20,761 nt of DNA from Spirochaetia bacterium. Its GTDB lineage: Bacteria > Spirochaetota > Spirochaetia > Treponematales > Treponemataceae. The DNA lies in the NCBI GenBank assembly GCA_900769975.1, contig CAAGIR010000108.1:1-20761 (forward strand), in the 5' to 3' direction. Made by a program: the position numbers and the translations under genes. This document shows, in pieces, positions 1 to 6,538 of the stretch. Position 1 is the first letter of the stretch; each line of letters begins with the position of its first letter. The notes under the pieces were generated by a model. The model was not told the DNA's origin and made no database searches. It saw nothing but the letters and a program-made list of their open reading frames with translations.

Positions 1-47
1 CCTGCTGCCACTGCAACTGCTGCGATTGTTCCTACGATTTTTTTCAT
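1..47 (-). CDS. Start of an exported protein (signal peptide only, partial)
   Basis: Reading the minus strand from the ATG at 47 gives MKKIVGTIAAVAVAAG before the window ends. This is a short positive N-region followed by an Ala/Val-rich hydrophobic core, the start of a Sec signal peptide. A strong ribosome binding site (AAGGGAGG) lies about ten bases upstream, at roughly 57-65. Treponemal outer-membrane and periplasmic proteins often begin this way, but only 15 complete codons are visible, so the mature product cannot be named. The ribosome binding site is one arm of a 12-bp inverted repeat described separately. The neighbouring upstream gene on the same strand is a serine recombinase. Confidence 0.7.
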   Translation of the reverse strand, partial: MKKIVGTIAAVAVAA

Positions 48-51
48 TATG

Positions 52-109
52 AAAAAACCTCCCTTTTATTTTTATGATTTTTAAAAGTGAAAAAATCGGG
101 AGGTTTTTT
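52..109 (-). promoter_or_regulatory. Inverted repeat covering the ribosome binding site of the partial gene
   Basis: The arms AAAAAACCTCCC (52-63) and GGGAGGTTTTTT (98-109) are perfect 12-bp complements separated by 34 AT-rich bases. In the minus-strand transcript the upstream arm would pair with the GGGAGG Shine-Dalgarno element and hide it. On the plus strand the same structure is followed by T-runs and could act as a weak terminator. A third reading is a pair of recombination sites for the adjacent recombinase, although 34 bp is short for an invertible segment. Pairing is seen directly; the function is inferred. Confidence 0.5.
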
Positions 110-140
110 GCGGTTTTTTTGGGGAATTTCGCGGTTTTTG

Positions 141-172
141 AAAAGTGAATTTATATAACAAAATTCACTTTT
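141..172. terminator. Perfect 12-bp hairpin, likely bidirectional terminator
   Basis: AAAAGTGAATTT (141-152) and AAATTCACTTTT (161-172) are perfect complements around an eight-base loop, with a T-run continuing to 176 on the plus strand and a shorter TTTT on the minus strand. It sits 40 bases beyond the recombinase stop codon, so termination of that gene is the simplest role. A partial copy of the arm, AAAAGTGAA, recurs at 83-91. Confidence 0.55.
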
Positions 173-211
173 TTTTGAAATCATGGAAATAAAAATTTCA
201 ATAATTTTAAG

Positions 212-853
212 TCATTTCGATTTTATTTCTAAATCATTACAAGTTATTTTTTTTGGGACAAACAAGTTATTTCGTTTGATAAAATTATATAAAGTCGGAA
301 CGGAAACTCCCATAATCCTTGAAATATGCGCTTTCGAAATTCGCATTGCAAGAAGTTCCTGCGTAAGTTCAATTTTGGACGAAAGTTTTAACTGCTTTGC
401 CCTGCCCTTCGGTCTGCCGAGCTTTGTACCGAGAGCCTTTTTTCGCTTTAACGCTTCCTGAGTACGCTGACTTATCAGATTCCGTTCAATTTCAGCACTA
501 AGACCGAAAGCAAATGCTAGCACCTTTGACTGAATGTCATCGCCAAGAACATAATTGTCTTTTATTGTGTAAACGACGACACCTTTTTCCATCAAAATAT
601 TCAGAATGGACATAATCATAAGCAAGCTGCGCCCTAATCGAGAAAGTTCGGAACAGATAATCTTGTCGCCTTTGTTCACCTTTTGCAAAAGAACACCAAG
701 TCGTCTGCGGCTCGGACTTTTTGTTCCGCTTATTGTTTCCTCTATCCAATTGTCAATGACAATACCTTTTTTTAAACAGTAGTTGTTGATTTCAAACCGC
801 TGGTTTTCAACATTCTGCCGGTCAGTACTTACACGAATGTATCCATAAGTCAT
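212..853 (-). CDS. Serine recombinase (Mpi/Hin-type DNA invertase or resolvase)
   Basis: This 213-residue protein has the full small serine recombinase layout. The N-terminal catalytic domain opens with YGYIRVST, where Ser9 is the expected nucleophile and Arg7 its partner. The conserved block SELSRLGRS follows near residue 68. A long dimerisation helix (AEIERNLISQRTQEALKRKK) leads into a GRPKG hinge and a C-terminal helix-turn-helix (ISKAHISRIMGVSVPTLYNF). The length and the ending resemble Bacteroides-type master invertases more than transposon resolvases, but sequence alone cannot decide between inversion and resolution. A CAGGAG ribosome binding site sits seven bases before the ATG. No transposase is adjacent. 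Flanking DNA holds several inverted repeats that could be its sites. It may control phase variation of a nearby surface protein; that is inference. Confidence 0.9.
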   Translation of the reverse strand: MTYGYIRVSTDRQNVENQRFEINNYCLKKGIVIDNWIEETISGTKSPSRRRLGVLLQKVNKGDKIICSELSRLGRSLLMIMSILNILMEKGVVVYTIKDNYVLGDDIQSKVLAFAFGLSAEIERNLISQRTQEALKRKKALGTKLGRPKGRAKQLKLSSKIELTQELLAMRISKAHISRIMGVSVPTLYNFIKRNNLFVPKKITCNDLEIKSK

Positions 854-865
854 AAAAAACTCCTG

Positions 866-920
866 AAACAGAAAACATAAGAATTACGAAAGAAGCACTG
901 TATTTTATTTCTTTCTGTTT
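866..920 (-). repeat. 9-bp inverted repeat in the recombinase leader
   Basis: AAACAGAAA (866-874) and TTTCTGTTT (912-920) are perfect complements. Nested inside are GAAAGAA (888-894) and TTCTTTC (909-915). The downstream arm in the minus-strand transcript abuts the CAGGAG ribosome binding site of the recombinase, so folding could affect its translation. The sequence is AT-rich and low in complexity, so chance is possible. Confidence 0.35.
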
Positions 921-942
921 ATTGATTTTATATTATTTTTTG

Positions 943-983
943 ACTATCATAGTTTCTGAAAACTATTCTATAGTTGTAACTAT
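943..983. promoter_or_regulatory. Array of five alternating ATAGTT half-sites
   Basis: Five copies of the same half-site in alternating orientation lie within 41 bases: ACTAT (943-947), ATAGTTT (949-955), AAACTAT (960-966), ATAGTT (970-975) and AACTAT (978-983). The four dyad centres (about 948, 957.5, 968 and 976.5) are spaced 8.5 to 10.5 bp apart, close to one helical turn. This looks like a cooperative operator or a recombinase binding region. It lies between the divergent recombinase and secreted-protein genes and overlaps a possible -35 element (TTGACT at 940-945). Confidence 0.5.
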
Positions 984-1013
984 TTGTAAAAATATTCGTT
1001 TTCTACTTATAAA
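984..1013 (+). promoter_or_regulatory. Possible sigma-70 promoter for the first secreted protein
   Basis: TTGTAA (984-989) and TATAAA (1008-1013) are 18 bases apart. The position would give a leader of about 30 bases before the ATG at 1052. The alternative pair TTGACT (940-945) and TATTCT (964-969) lies inside the ATAGTT array. Both are weak in an AT-rich background. Confidence 0.3.
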
Positions 1014-1051
1014 ACTAGAACAAATTTCACGACAATTTTGGAGCAAAAAAA

Positions 1052-1975
1052 ATGAAAGTAAATTCATTACTAAAAAAAGCCGTAACGTTTACAGCAGTAT
1101 TGTTTATGACGTCAGGCATTTTTGCAGAAAATTCAAATTCAGGCGATGCTTCTTCTGAAGAAAAACCGACACAAATCCGGATTTCAAAAGACAAGCCAGA
1201 ATCTTCAGCTGCAGCAAGTACAGAAGATGATTACGAACAAAAAGCAAATGCCGTACTTCAGGAAGATGATTACTCAGAATCAGAAGATCAGTCTGCAGAA
1301 AAAGCTGCTGCAGGAAAGACTACCAAAAAGAAAACAAATCCGTTCAAAGAATTTCTTTTTGGAAAGGAAAAATACATTTTCTTTGATTCAACGGAACTAG
1401 CAACAGGTACTATAGCCTGGGGAATCAAGCCGAGAATTGCAGAAGTCATTTTGAACCCTGACACAAACAAGGCAGGAGTTCAGGTTTATTTTCAGTCGTC
1501 TTTTTTCAATATTCTCTTTGACGAAAAAAACCGCGCACTGATTGCTGATGCGCTTGAAAAATACCTTGAAGATTTTGACAACCGCAAACTTGAAAAAGGC
1601 AAATATTTAAAAACACGCAGAGCTTACGTAAAAAACGGCAAATGCTCTCTTGAATGGGGAACTGTTAAAATCATGATGAATGCTTTTGGCGACACAAATT
1701 TTACTGTCGGTTACGAGTTCAAGAAAGTAAACGAAAAAAATTCGCCGTATTTCTGCATCATCATTGAAAAATGCAAAAATAAAAATGACAAGGCAGGAAC
1801 TTACAAAGTAGAAGAATCTGTAGAAATGCAACTTTACTTTACAAAAGCACAGGCAAAACAGTTAGTCAAACTGCTCGGCAGGGAATCTATTAATGAGCAG
1901 ATGGCAAAGTACTATTCTATGCAGAACGGAACTGACGAAATCGATTCAACTGATGCCATAACTGATTCTTATTAG
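1052..1975 (+). CDS. Secreted protein of unknown function
   Basis: The 307-residue product starts with a clear Sec signal peptide (MKVNSLLKKAVTFTAVLFMTSGIFA) with likely cleavage after Ala25. No lipobox cysteine is present, so a periplasmic or outer-membrane location is inferred. Residues about 26-95 are a charged, Glu/Ser/Ala-rich linker likely to be disordered. It ends in a Lys-rich stretch (KTTKKKTNPFKEF). The rest is a folded domain of mixed strand and helix pattern, opening with EKYIFFDSTELATG. I do not recognise the family. A GGAG ribosome binding site eight bases before the ATG supports the start. The gene stands alone between the divergent recombinase and a promoter at 1998, and an operator-like array lies just upstream. 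Confidence 0.8.
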   Translation: MKVNSLLKKAVTFTAVLFMTSGIFAENSNSGDASSEEKPTQIRISKDKPESSAAASTEDDYEQKANAVLQEDDYSESEDQSAEKAAAGKTTKKKTNPFKEFLFGKEKYIFFDSTELATGTIAWGIKPRIAEVILNPDTNKAGVQVYFQSSFFNILFDEKNRALIADALEKYLEDFDNRKLEKGKYLKTRRAYVKNGKCSLEWGTVKIMMNAFGDTNFTVGYEFKKVNEKNSPYFCIIIEKCKNKNDKAGTYKVEESVEMQLYFTKAQAKQLVKLLGRESINEQMAKYYSMQNGTDEIDSTDAITDSY

Positions 1976-1997
1976 TCATTTTAACAGTAAAAATTAC

Positions 1998-2026
1998 TTT
2001 ACAGTTAGCTGCAAAGGCTTTATAAT
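1998..2026 (+). promoter_or_regulatory. Sigma-70 promoter for the second secreted protein
   Basis: TTTACA (1998-2003) and a perfect TATAAT (2021-2026) are separated by 17 bases. Transcription would start near 2033, giving an AT-rich leader of about 97 bases before the ATG at 2130. The octamer AAAGGCTT occurs at the -10 end and a close copy follows within twenty bases. Confidence 0.6.
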
Positions 2027-2129
2027 AGAAAAGGCTTAAAAAATTTTACTATTATACAGGTAATCGTAAATTTTTATTTTAAGAAAATTATATATAAAGC
2101 TTTTACAGCACAATTCATGGAGGTTTATT

Positions 2130-2555
2130 ATGAATTTTAAGAAAGGAATTCTTTTTTCTGTACTTTGCATGTTTATTGCACTTTCAGGTTTTGCCCAGGA
2201 GAAAAAAGGCGGACACACGACTGCGAACATAACATATTACAATGCACCAATCTACAAAATTCTTGACTCGGCAGATGCTTATGTAGTTCTCTATGGAAAA
2301 TACGGCGCAAAAATCGGAACTGTTACAATTCCTAAAAAATGGGCAAAATGGCAGAAAGATACTCCACGCAAACTTACAATAAGGGAGTTACCTGCAAAAT
2401 TATCTCCTTATATTACGATTGTAAAAAAAGACAACGAATTCTGCAAAGTAATGCTTACTATTCCGACTAGTAAAACAAACAGACTATGGGGAATAGCTTC
2501 TGCAACAAAAGTTGACTCTTCTGAACCAGATTCAATTGAACTGGAACTTCGCTAG
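2130..2555 (+). CDS. Small secreted protein of unknown function
   Basis: This 141-residue protein has a typical signal peptide (MNFKKGILFSVLCMFIALSGFA) with predicted cleavage before Gln23. Cys13 lies inside the hydrophobic core rather than at a lipobox, so a lipoprotein is not supported. The mature part is short, basic and beta-rich in appearance, with motifs YYNAPIYKILDSADAYVVLY and GKYGAKIGTVTIPKKW. I do not recognise a family. The GGAGG ribosome binding site (2119-2123) six bases before the ATG fixes the start. Its own promoter (1998-2026) and strong terminator (2573-2616) make it a single-gene unit, so its neighbours say little about its role. Confidence 0.8.
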   Translation: MNFKKGILFSVLCMFIALSGFAQEKKGGHTTANITYYNAPIYKILDSADAYVVLYGKYGAKIGTVTIPKKWAKWQKDTPRKLTIRELPAKLSPYITIVKKDNEFCKVMLTIPTSKTNRLWGIASATKVDSSEPDSIELELR

Positions 2556-2572
2556 ACTTAATATTTACTCAC

Positions 2573-2616
2573 AAAAACAGTCCGGCTCATTTTTATGATT
2601 CGGATTGTTTTTTTTT
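2573..2616 (+). terminator. Rho-independent terminator after the small secreted protein
   Basis: AAAAACAGTCCG (2573-2584) pairs with CGGATTGTTTTT (2601-2612), with one G-U pair, and a run of nine T residues covers 2608-2616. It lies 17 bases past the stop codon at 2555. The next gene starts only eight bases after the T-run. Confidence 0.8.
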
Positions 2617-2623
2617 AGCATTT

Positions 2624-3610
2624 ATGAATATCATTACACAAGAACAGACTGATTTATTTAAATCTTTTTTAGACAGCCACAAAAACTTTATAATTACTGG
2701 ACACAAAGACCCCGACGGCGACTGTGTATCTTCAAGCATCGGAGTTTCTTACATTCTAAAATACTTTCAAAAACCTTTTTTAATTGTCAACAGCGGACCT
2801 TTTAAACGGGTTGAAATAAAAGAATTTGAATCACAATTTGTATCAGAAATTCCGTTTATGTCAAAAACAGACAGGGACGAAACTGGACTTATTATCGTTG
2901 ACTGTTCAGAATTAAGCAGGCTCGGAGAAATTGGTGATGCGCAGGGGCTTGATACTTTTATAATAGACCATCACAAAACTTCAGCAGCGTTTGAAAATGC
3001 AGTTTCAATAATTGACTCGTCAAGTCCGGCAACAAGCTGCCTTATTCAAATGCTGTACGAAAACCTTGTCGGAAGCCTTTCAAAGCAAGCCGCTGACATT
3101 CTTTTTTTTGGTCTTTGTACTGATACTGGATTTTTCAGGTTTTTGCGCGAAGATTCTGCTTCTGTTTTTGAGCTTACTGCACGACTTGTAAAAGCTGGCG
3201 CAAATCCAAATAAAATGTATGATAAAATAACAGGCGGAAAACCATATTCAACAAGAAAGCTTTTGGGAACGGCTTTATCTCACGCTGAACGCTATTGCAG
3301 CGGAAAACTTGTCATAGCATACGAAACTATGGACGAAACAAAGAAATTCGGGCAGGAAGGCAGGGATTCTGACATGCTTTATCAGGCGCTTTTGTCATGC
3401 GACGGTGTTGAAGCAGCTGTTTTTGTACGGCAGGAAACTGAACATTCATGTACGGCAGGTTTCAGAAGCCGCGACAACATTGATGTAAGCGTAATTGCAT
3501 CTCATTTTGGTGGTGGTGGTCACAAAAACGCATCAGGAATGAGTTGCGACGGAAAACTTGAAAACCTTATACCGGAAATAATAAAAGAATTCTCCAGAGT
3601 TTTAAAATAA
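2624..3610 (+). CDS. nrnA: DHH-family phosphoesterase, NrnA-like oligoribonuclease/pAp phosphatase
   Basis: All marks of the DHH/DHHA1 family are present in this 328-residue protein: the metal-binding HKDPDGD at residues 27-33, VDCS at 92-95, the signature DHH at 115-117, and the DHHA1 substrate-binding GGGGHKNASG at 296-305. NrnA-type enzymes degrade 2-5 nt RNAs, or pGpG where c-di-GMP signalling exists, and can dephosphorylate pAp. The enzyme is cytoplasmic. The presence of a PilZ protein in this window makes pGpG a plausible substrate, which is inference. There is no recognisable Shine-Dalgarno sequence: the ATG follows a terminator T-run by eight bases. RecJ is excluded by length. The exact substrate cannot be told from sequence. 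Confidence 0.88.
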   Translation: MNIITQEQTDLFKSFLDSHKNFIITGHKDPDGDCVSSSIGVSYILKYFQKPFLIVNSGPFKRVEIKEFESQFVSEIPFMSKTDRDETGLIIVDCSELSRLGEIGDAQGLDTFIIDHHKTSAAFENAVSIIDSSSPATSCLIQMLYENLVGSLSKQAADILFFGLCTDTGFFRFLREDSASVFELTARLVKAGANPNKMYDKITGGKPYSTRKLLGTALSHAERYCSGKLVIAYETMDETKKFGQEGRDSDMLYQALLSCDGVEAAVFVRQETEHSCTAGFRSRDNIDVSVIASHFGGGGHKNASGMSCDGKLENLIPEIIKEFSRVLK

Positions 3611-3620
3611 AATCACATCT

Positions 3621-3636
3621 TGGCACACTTCTTGCA
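3621..3636 (+). promoter_or_regulatory. Sigma-54 (RpoN) promoter, near-consensus
   Basis: TGGCACA (3621-3627), four bases, then TTGCA (3632-3636) matches TGGCACG-N4-TTGCW at every position but one. The -24 GG (3622-3623) and -12 GC (3634-3635) have the required 12-bp offset. Transcription would start near 3647, 45 bases before the ATG at 3692. It lies eleven bases after the nrnA stop codon. The enhancer-binding protein site is not identifiable. Confidence 0.75.
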
Positions 3637-3691
3637 GTAATTCTCCTGATATGTCTGATATCTTGCAGTGGTGGGAAGAAGGAGTTGTGTC

Positions 3692-4654
3692 ATGACAGAA
3701 ATTGAATTGGATAATATTCCTTATTTAATTGAGTCAAAAGAAATGTCAGTGCAGGAAGCCTGCATACAGGTTTATCGTATTCTGTATATGAATCCTGCAA
3801 GGTTTAATTTACAAGATCTGGATGCAGATACAAGAAGCGATTTTCTTCTGTATTTTTTGCAATATAAGGCAGAAAAAATCGTAAATACTTTTAATCCTGA
3901 AATTGCCCTGTTCGGAAGTTACATTTTTTTTACTATTCAGCTTGCAAAAATAACTTACATAAAGGCAATGACACGCAAAAAGAATTTTGAAAAGACTTAC
4001 ATAAAAGATTCAATTTATAATTATTATGACATGCAGGAATATGCAGAAAAGTCAGTAACGAAAATTGCAGATAAAATTCCGTCTTACGATACGACAAAAA
4101 CGCCAGAACAAGTTCCGCAACTTGTCTATAAACGTCTGCTTTCAAAACAAACGCACAGGCTCAGCGCAAAAGATTCGCAGGAACGCAAACTAAAAATCGG
4201 AGTTCTCCTTCTTGCGCTAAAGTCTGCCTGGTACATAAATGATGAACAGATAAACAAGGTAAGCGAGATTTGTGAAATTCCGCCTGACGTACTAACAGAT
4301 TCTGTCTGCACACTCAAGGCAAAACTCATAAACAAATCATTAAACAGAAAAAAAATTGAGGAAGCAAGAAACCGAGCATATTATTTTATAAATGACTACA
4401 AATTGAAGCTTGCAAAAGGTGAAGATTCTGTAAGCGAAACTTCTTTTAAAACTTTTAACAAGCGCCTTTCGTATCATACAAACAGTTGGAAAGTAAAAAC
4501 AAAGAATCTTCAGCAGGGGATGTCTAAAATATCGCCTACAAATTCAGAAATCGCAGCAGTATTAGGTTTAACTGACAGGTGGGTAAGCATTTATCTTACC
4601 AAAATAAAAAATATGCATCTTGAGAATCGGGATATTTCTGATTTTATAAGCTAA
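3692..4654 (+). CDS. Divergent sigma-factor-like DNA-binding protein
   Basis: The protein is 320 residues if started at 3692. An ATG exists at 3668, but AAGGAG at 3679-3684 lies inside that extension and is placed seven bases before 3692, which decides the start. Near residues 52-95 the pattern FLLYFLQYKAEKIVNTFNP followed by a helix-rich stretch resembles sigma-70 region 2.1-2.2. Near the C-terminus PTNSEIAAVLGLTDRWVSIY reads as a helix-turn-helix, like sigma region 4. The middle is helical and basic and matches nothing I know. Both ends diverge from ordinary sigma factors, and the usual region 2.4 motif is not apparent, so it may be a degenerate sigma factor, an anti-sigma partner or a DNA-binding regulator. 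It is transcribed from a near-perfect sigma-54 promoter. Confidence 0.6.
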   Translation: MTEIELDNIPYLIESKEMSVQEACIQVYRILYMNPARFNLQDLDADTRSDFLLYFLQYKAEKIVNTFNPEIALFGSYIFFTIQLAKITYIKAMTRKKNFEKTYIKDSIYNYYDMQEYAEKSVTKIADKIPSYDTTKTPEQVPQLVYKRLLSKQTHRLSAKDSQERKLKIGVLLLALKSAWYINDEQINKVSEICEIPPDVLTDSVCTLKAKLINKSLNRKKIEEARNRAYYFINDYKLKLAKGEDSVSETSFKTFNKRLSYHTNSWKVKTKNLQQGMSKISPTNSEIAAVLGLTDRWVSIYLTKIKNMHLENRDISDFIS

Positions 4655-4757
4655 CACGAGTAAGCTCAGAATTGATTTACTGCCATAAAGCAACTTGCGC
4701 AATGATATGCAAAATTATCTTGATAGCAGGCTGAATTTTGATTAAACTTAGTTAATT

Positions 4758-5408
4758 ATGAAGATATATTTAGCAAGCGGAAATCTTAATAAAAAGCGCG
4801 AAATGTCAGAAATCTTTTCTGAGCACACAATTGTAATTCCAAAAGAAGAAGGAATTGATTTTAATCCTGAAGAAACCGGCACTGATTTTTATCAGAACAG
4901 TATGATAAAAGCAAGGGCTCTGTGGGACATTGTCCACTGCCCTGTCATTGCCGATGATTCAGGAATATGCGTAGATGCCTTGAAAGGAGTTCCAGGTGTA
5001 TGGTCTGCAAGATATGCAGGACCTGACTTTCATCAGGGAAAGCCTGACGGTTCAAAAATAAGCCAGGATGAACAGAACAGGTTATTAATAGAAGAATTAA
5101 ATGAAGCAGAAAAAAAAGGCATTGATTCTGAATATTTTGCAAACGGACCGCGGTCTGCGCATTATTCCTGTTCTATGGTACTAATGATAAATCCGTCTCG
5201 GTTTTACATTGCACAGGAAACTATGGAAGGTACTCTGATTGACGACATAAAAGATTCCCGGGGTAAAAACGGCTTTGGTTATGACCCTATTTTCTTTTTA
5301 CCGCAGTTTAGCAAAACTGTTGCAGAAATTTCTCCTGAACAAAAAAATGAAATTTCTCACAGGGGAAAAGCCTGTAAAATCATCAAAGAAATTTTGAAAA
5401 ATTTTTAA
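4758..5408 (+). CDS. rdgB: XTP/dITP diphosphatase (RdgB/HAM1 family)
   Basis: The 216-residue protein shows the Ham1 signature from end to end: SGNLNKKREM at residues 7-16, the substrate-pocket block IADDSGICVDALKGVPGVWS, then GFGYDPIF and EISPEQKNEISHRGKA near the C-terminus. The family hydrolyses dITP, XTP and ITP to monophosphates and keeps deaminated purines out of DNA and RNA. It is a cytoplasmic Mg-dependent dimer. A stretch of about 25 residues between QDEQNRLLIEELN and HYSCSMVL is typical of treponemal and other bacterial forms. No clear ribosome binding site precedes the ATG. The 103-base gap before it contains only a TTGCGCAA palindrome and no convincing promoter. Confidence 0.93.
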   Translation: MKIYLASGNLNKKREMSEIFSEHTIVIPKEEGIDFNPEETGTDFYQNSMIKARALWDIVHCPVIADDSGICVDALKGVPGVWSARYAGPDFHQGKPDGSKISQDEQNRLLIEELNEAEKKGIDSEYFANGPRSAHYSCSMVLMINPSRFYIAQETMEGTLIDDIKDSRGKNGFGYDPIFFLPQFSKTVAEISPEQKNEISHRGKACKIIKEILKNF

Positions 5409-5427
5409 TTTTTTTTAATTTTTTTGC

Positions 5428-5455
5428 TAAAGTTTTTTTAATGTTGTGCCGATAT
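5428..5455 (+). promoter_or_regulatory. Sigma-28 (FliA) promoter of the first flaB
   Basis: TAAAGTTT (5428-5435) and GCCGATAT (5448-5455) match the enteric consensus TAAAGTTT/GCCGATAA in 15 of 16 positions, with a 12-base spacer against the usual 11. The start point would be near 5461, giving a leader of about 147 bases that contains the CsrA-type structures. Confidence 0.85.
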
Positions 5456-5517
5456 AAAAACAGAAGAGTTATGAACATTTTTTGTTTCGTAGAAGCAAAG
5501 TTCAAACAATTCGACAT

Positions 5518-5603
5518 AAAAATGTGTGGATGTAGCCTTGTAATACTGAAGCACATTTTTATAAAGGGCAAAAAGGATTTTGCCTTTCAATTTCCAAGGA
5601 GGA
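5518..5603 (+). promoter_or_regulatory. flaB leader with CsrA-type GGA hairpins
   Basis: There are three GGA sites in the leader. (1) AAAAATGTG (5518-5526) pairs with CACATTTTT (5552-5560), and GGATGT (5528-5533) lies at the start of the loop. (2) A 10-bp stem (5564-5573 with 5578-5587, one G-U pair) presents an AGGA tetraloop at 5574-5577. (3) The ribosome binding site AAGGAGGA (5596-5603) itself contains two GGA triplets. CsrA binds ANGGA in hairpin loops and pairs an upstream site with one over the ribosome binding site, as in hag of Bacillus and flaB of Borrelia. The csrA gene lies at 13509-13739. Confidence 0.65.
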
Positions 5604-5607
5604 AATT

Positions 5608-6468
5608 ATGGTTATCAATCACAACATGTCAGCAATGTACGCTAACCGTCAGCTTGGCGTAACAGGTCTCAGTCTTTCTAAAGACATGGAGAAACTTTCT
5701 TCAGGAGAAAGAATCAACCGTGCAGGTGATGATGCTTCTGGTCTTGCAGTATCTGAAAAGATGCGCGCTCAAATCAGAGGTTTAAATCAAGCATCTCAGA
5801 ACGCTTCTAATGGTATCAGTTTTATCCAGACAACAGAAGGTTATCTGCAGGAAACTACAGACATTATGCAGCGTATCCGCGAACTTGCCGTTCAGTCATC
5901 AAACGGAATTTACTCAGATGAAGATCGTATGCAGATTCAGGTAGAAGTTTCTGCTCTTGTTTCGGAAGTTGACCGTATTGCAAGTTCAGCTCAATTTAAC
6001 GGAATGAACATGCTTACAGGACGCTTTGCACAGTCTACTGGCGAAAACTCAGTAACTGGTTCTATGTGGTTCCACATCGGTGCTAATATGGATCAGAGAA
6101 TGCAGGTTTTCATCGGCACAATGTCAGCAGAAGCTCTTGGAATCAGAGAAATAGGTACTGGTGAAAAAATTTCACTTGCTGCACCAGATGATGCCAACCG
6201 CGCAATCGGTACTATTGACCAGGCTCTTGTTAAAATCAACAAGCAGCGTGCAGACCTCGGTGCATATCAGAACCGAATGGAATATGCCGTAAGAGGACTG
6301 GATATTTCTGCAGAAAATCTTCAGGCTTCTGAAAGTCGTATTCGTGATACTGATATGGCCAAACAGATGGTTGAATTCACTAAAAACAGTGTTCTCCAGC
6401 AAGCTGGTACTGCTATGTTGGCTCAGGCTAACACTCAGTCACAGAATGTATTGAGCTTACTCAGATAG
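5608..6468 (+). CDS. flaB: FlaB flagellin (periplasmic flagellar filament core)
   Basis: This is a 286-residue FlaB-type flagellin without a signal peptide, exported by the flagellar type III system into the periplasmic filament core. The N-terminal D0/D1 region starts with INHNMSAMYANRQLG and contains EKLSSGERINRAGDDASGLA. The C-terminal D1/D0 region (about 195-286) has KINKQRADLGAYQNR and ends QANTQSQNVLSLLR. As in other spirochaetal FlaBs the surface domains D2/D3 are absent. The central SMWFHIGANMDQRM segment resembles treponemal FlaB1 and FlaB2 rather than the second gene here. A strong AAGGAGG ribosome binding site lies five bases before the ATG. Expression is predicted to depend on FliA (promoter at 5428) and on CsrA through the structured leader. 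A long hairpin follows the gene. Confidence 0.96.
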   Translation: MVINHNMSAMYANRQLGVTGLSLSKDMEKLSSGERINRAGDDASGLAVSEKMRAQIRGLNQASQNASNGISFIQTTEGYLQETTDIMQRIRELAVQSSNGIYSDEDRMQIQVEVSALVSEVDRIASSAQFNGMNMLTGRFAQSTGENSVTGSMWFHIGANMDQRMQVFIGTMSAEALGIREIGTGEKISLAAPDDANRAIGTIDQALVKINKQRADLGAYQNRMEYAVRGLDISAENLQASESRIRDTDMAKQMVEFTKNSVLQQAGTAMLAQANTQSQNVLSLLR

Positions 6469-6538
6469 TAAAGCTTTAATACTCTGCAAAAGATTTGACA
6501 ATAAATTGTCTTGTCTTTGATAGCATAACGGTATATAA

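Noticed and set aside
183..461. 92-residue plus-strand frame opposite the recombinase
   Set aside because: Antisense to the conserved serine recombinase, with no ribosome binding site.
3668..3691. Upstream ATG extending the sigma-like protein by eight residues
   Set aside because: No ribosome binding site precedes it, while AAGGAG is placed ideally for the ATG at 3692.
5441..5662. 73-residue open frame overlapping the flaB leader
   Set aside because: Its start lies upstream of the predicted FliA transcript start, it overlaps the conserved flaB start in another frame, and it has no ribosome binding site.
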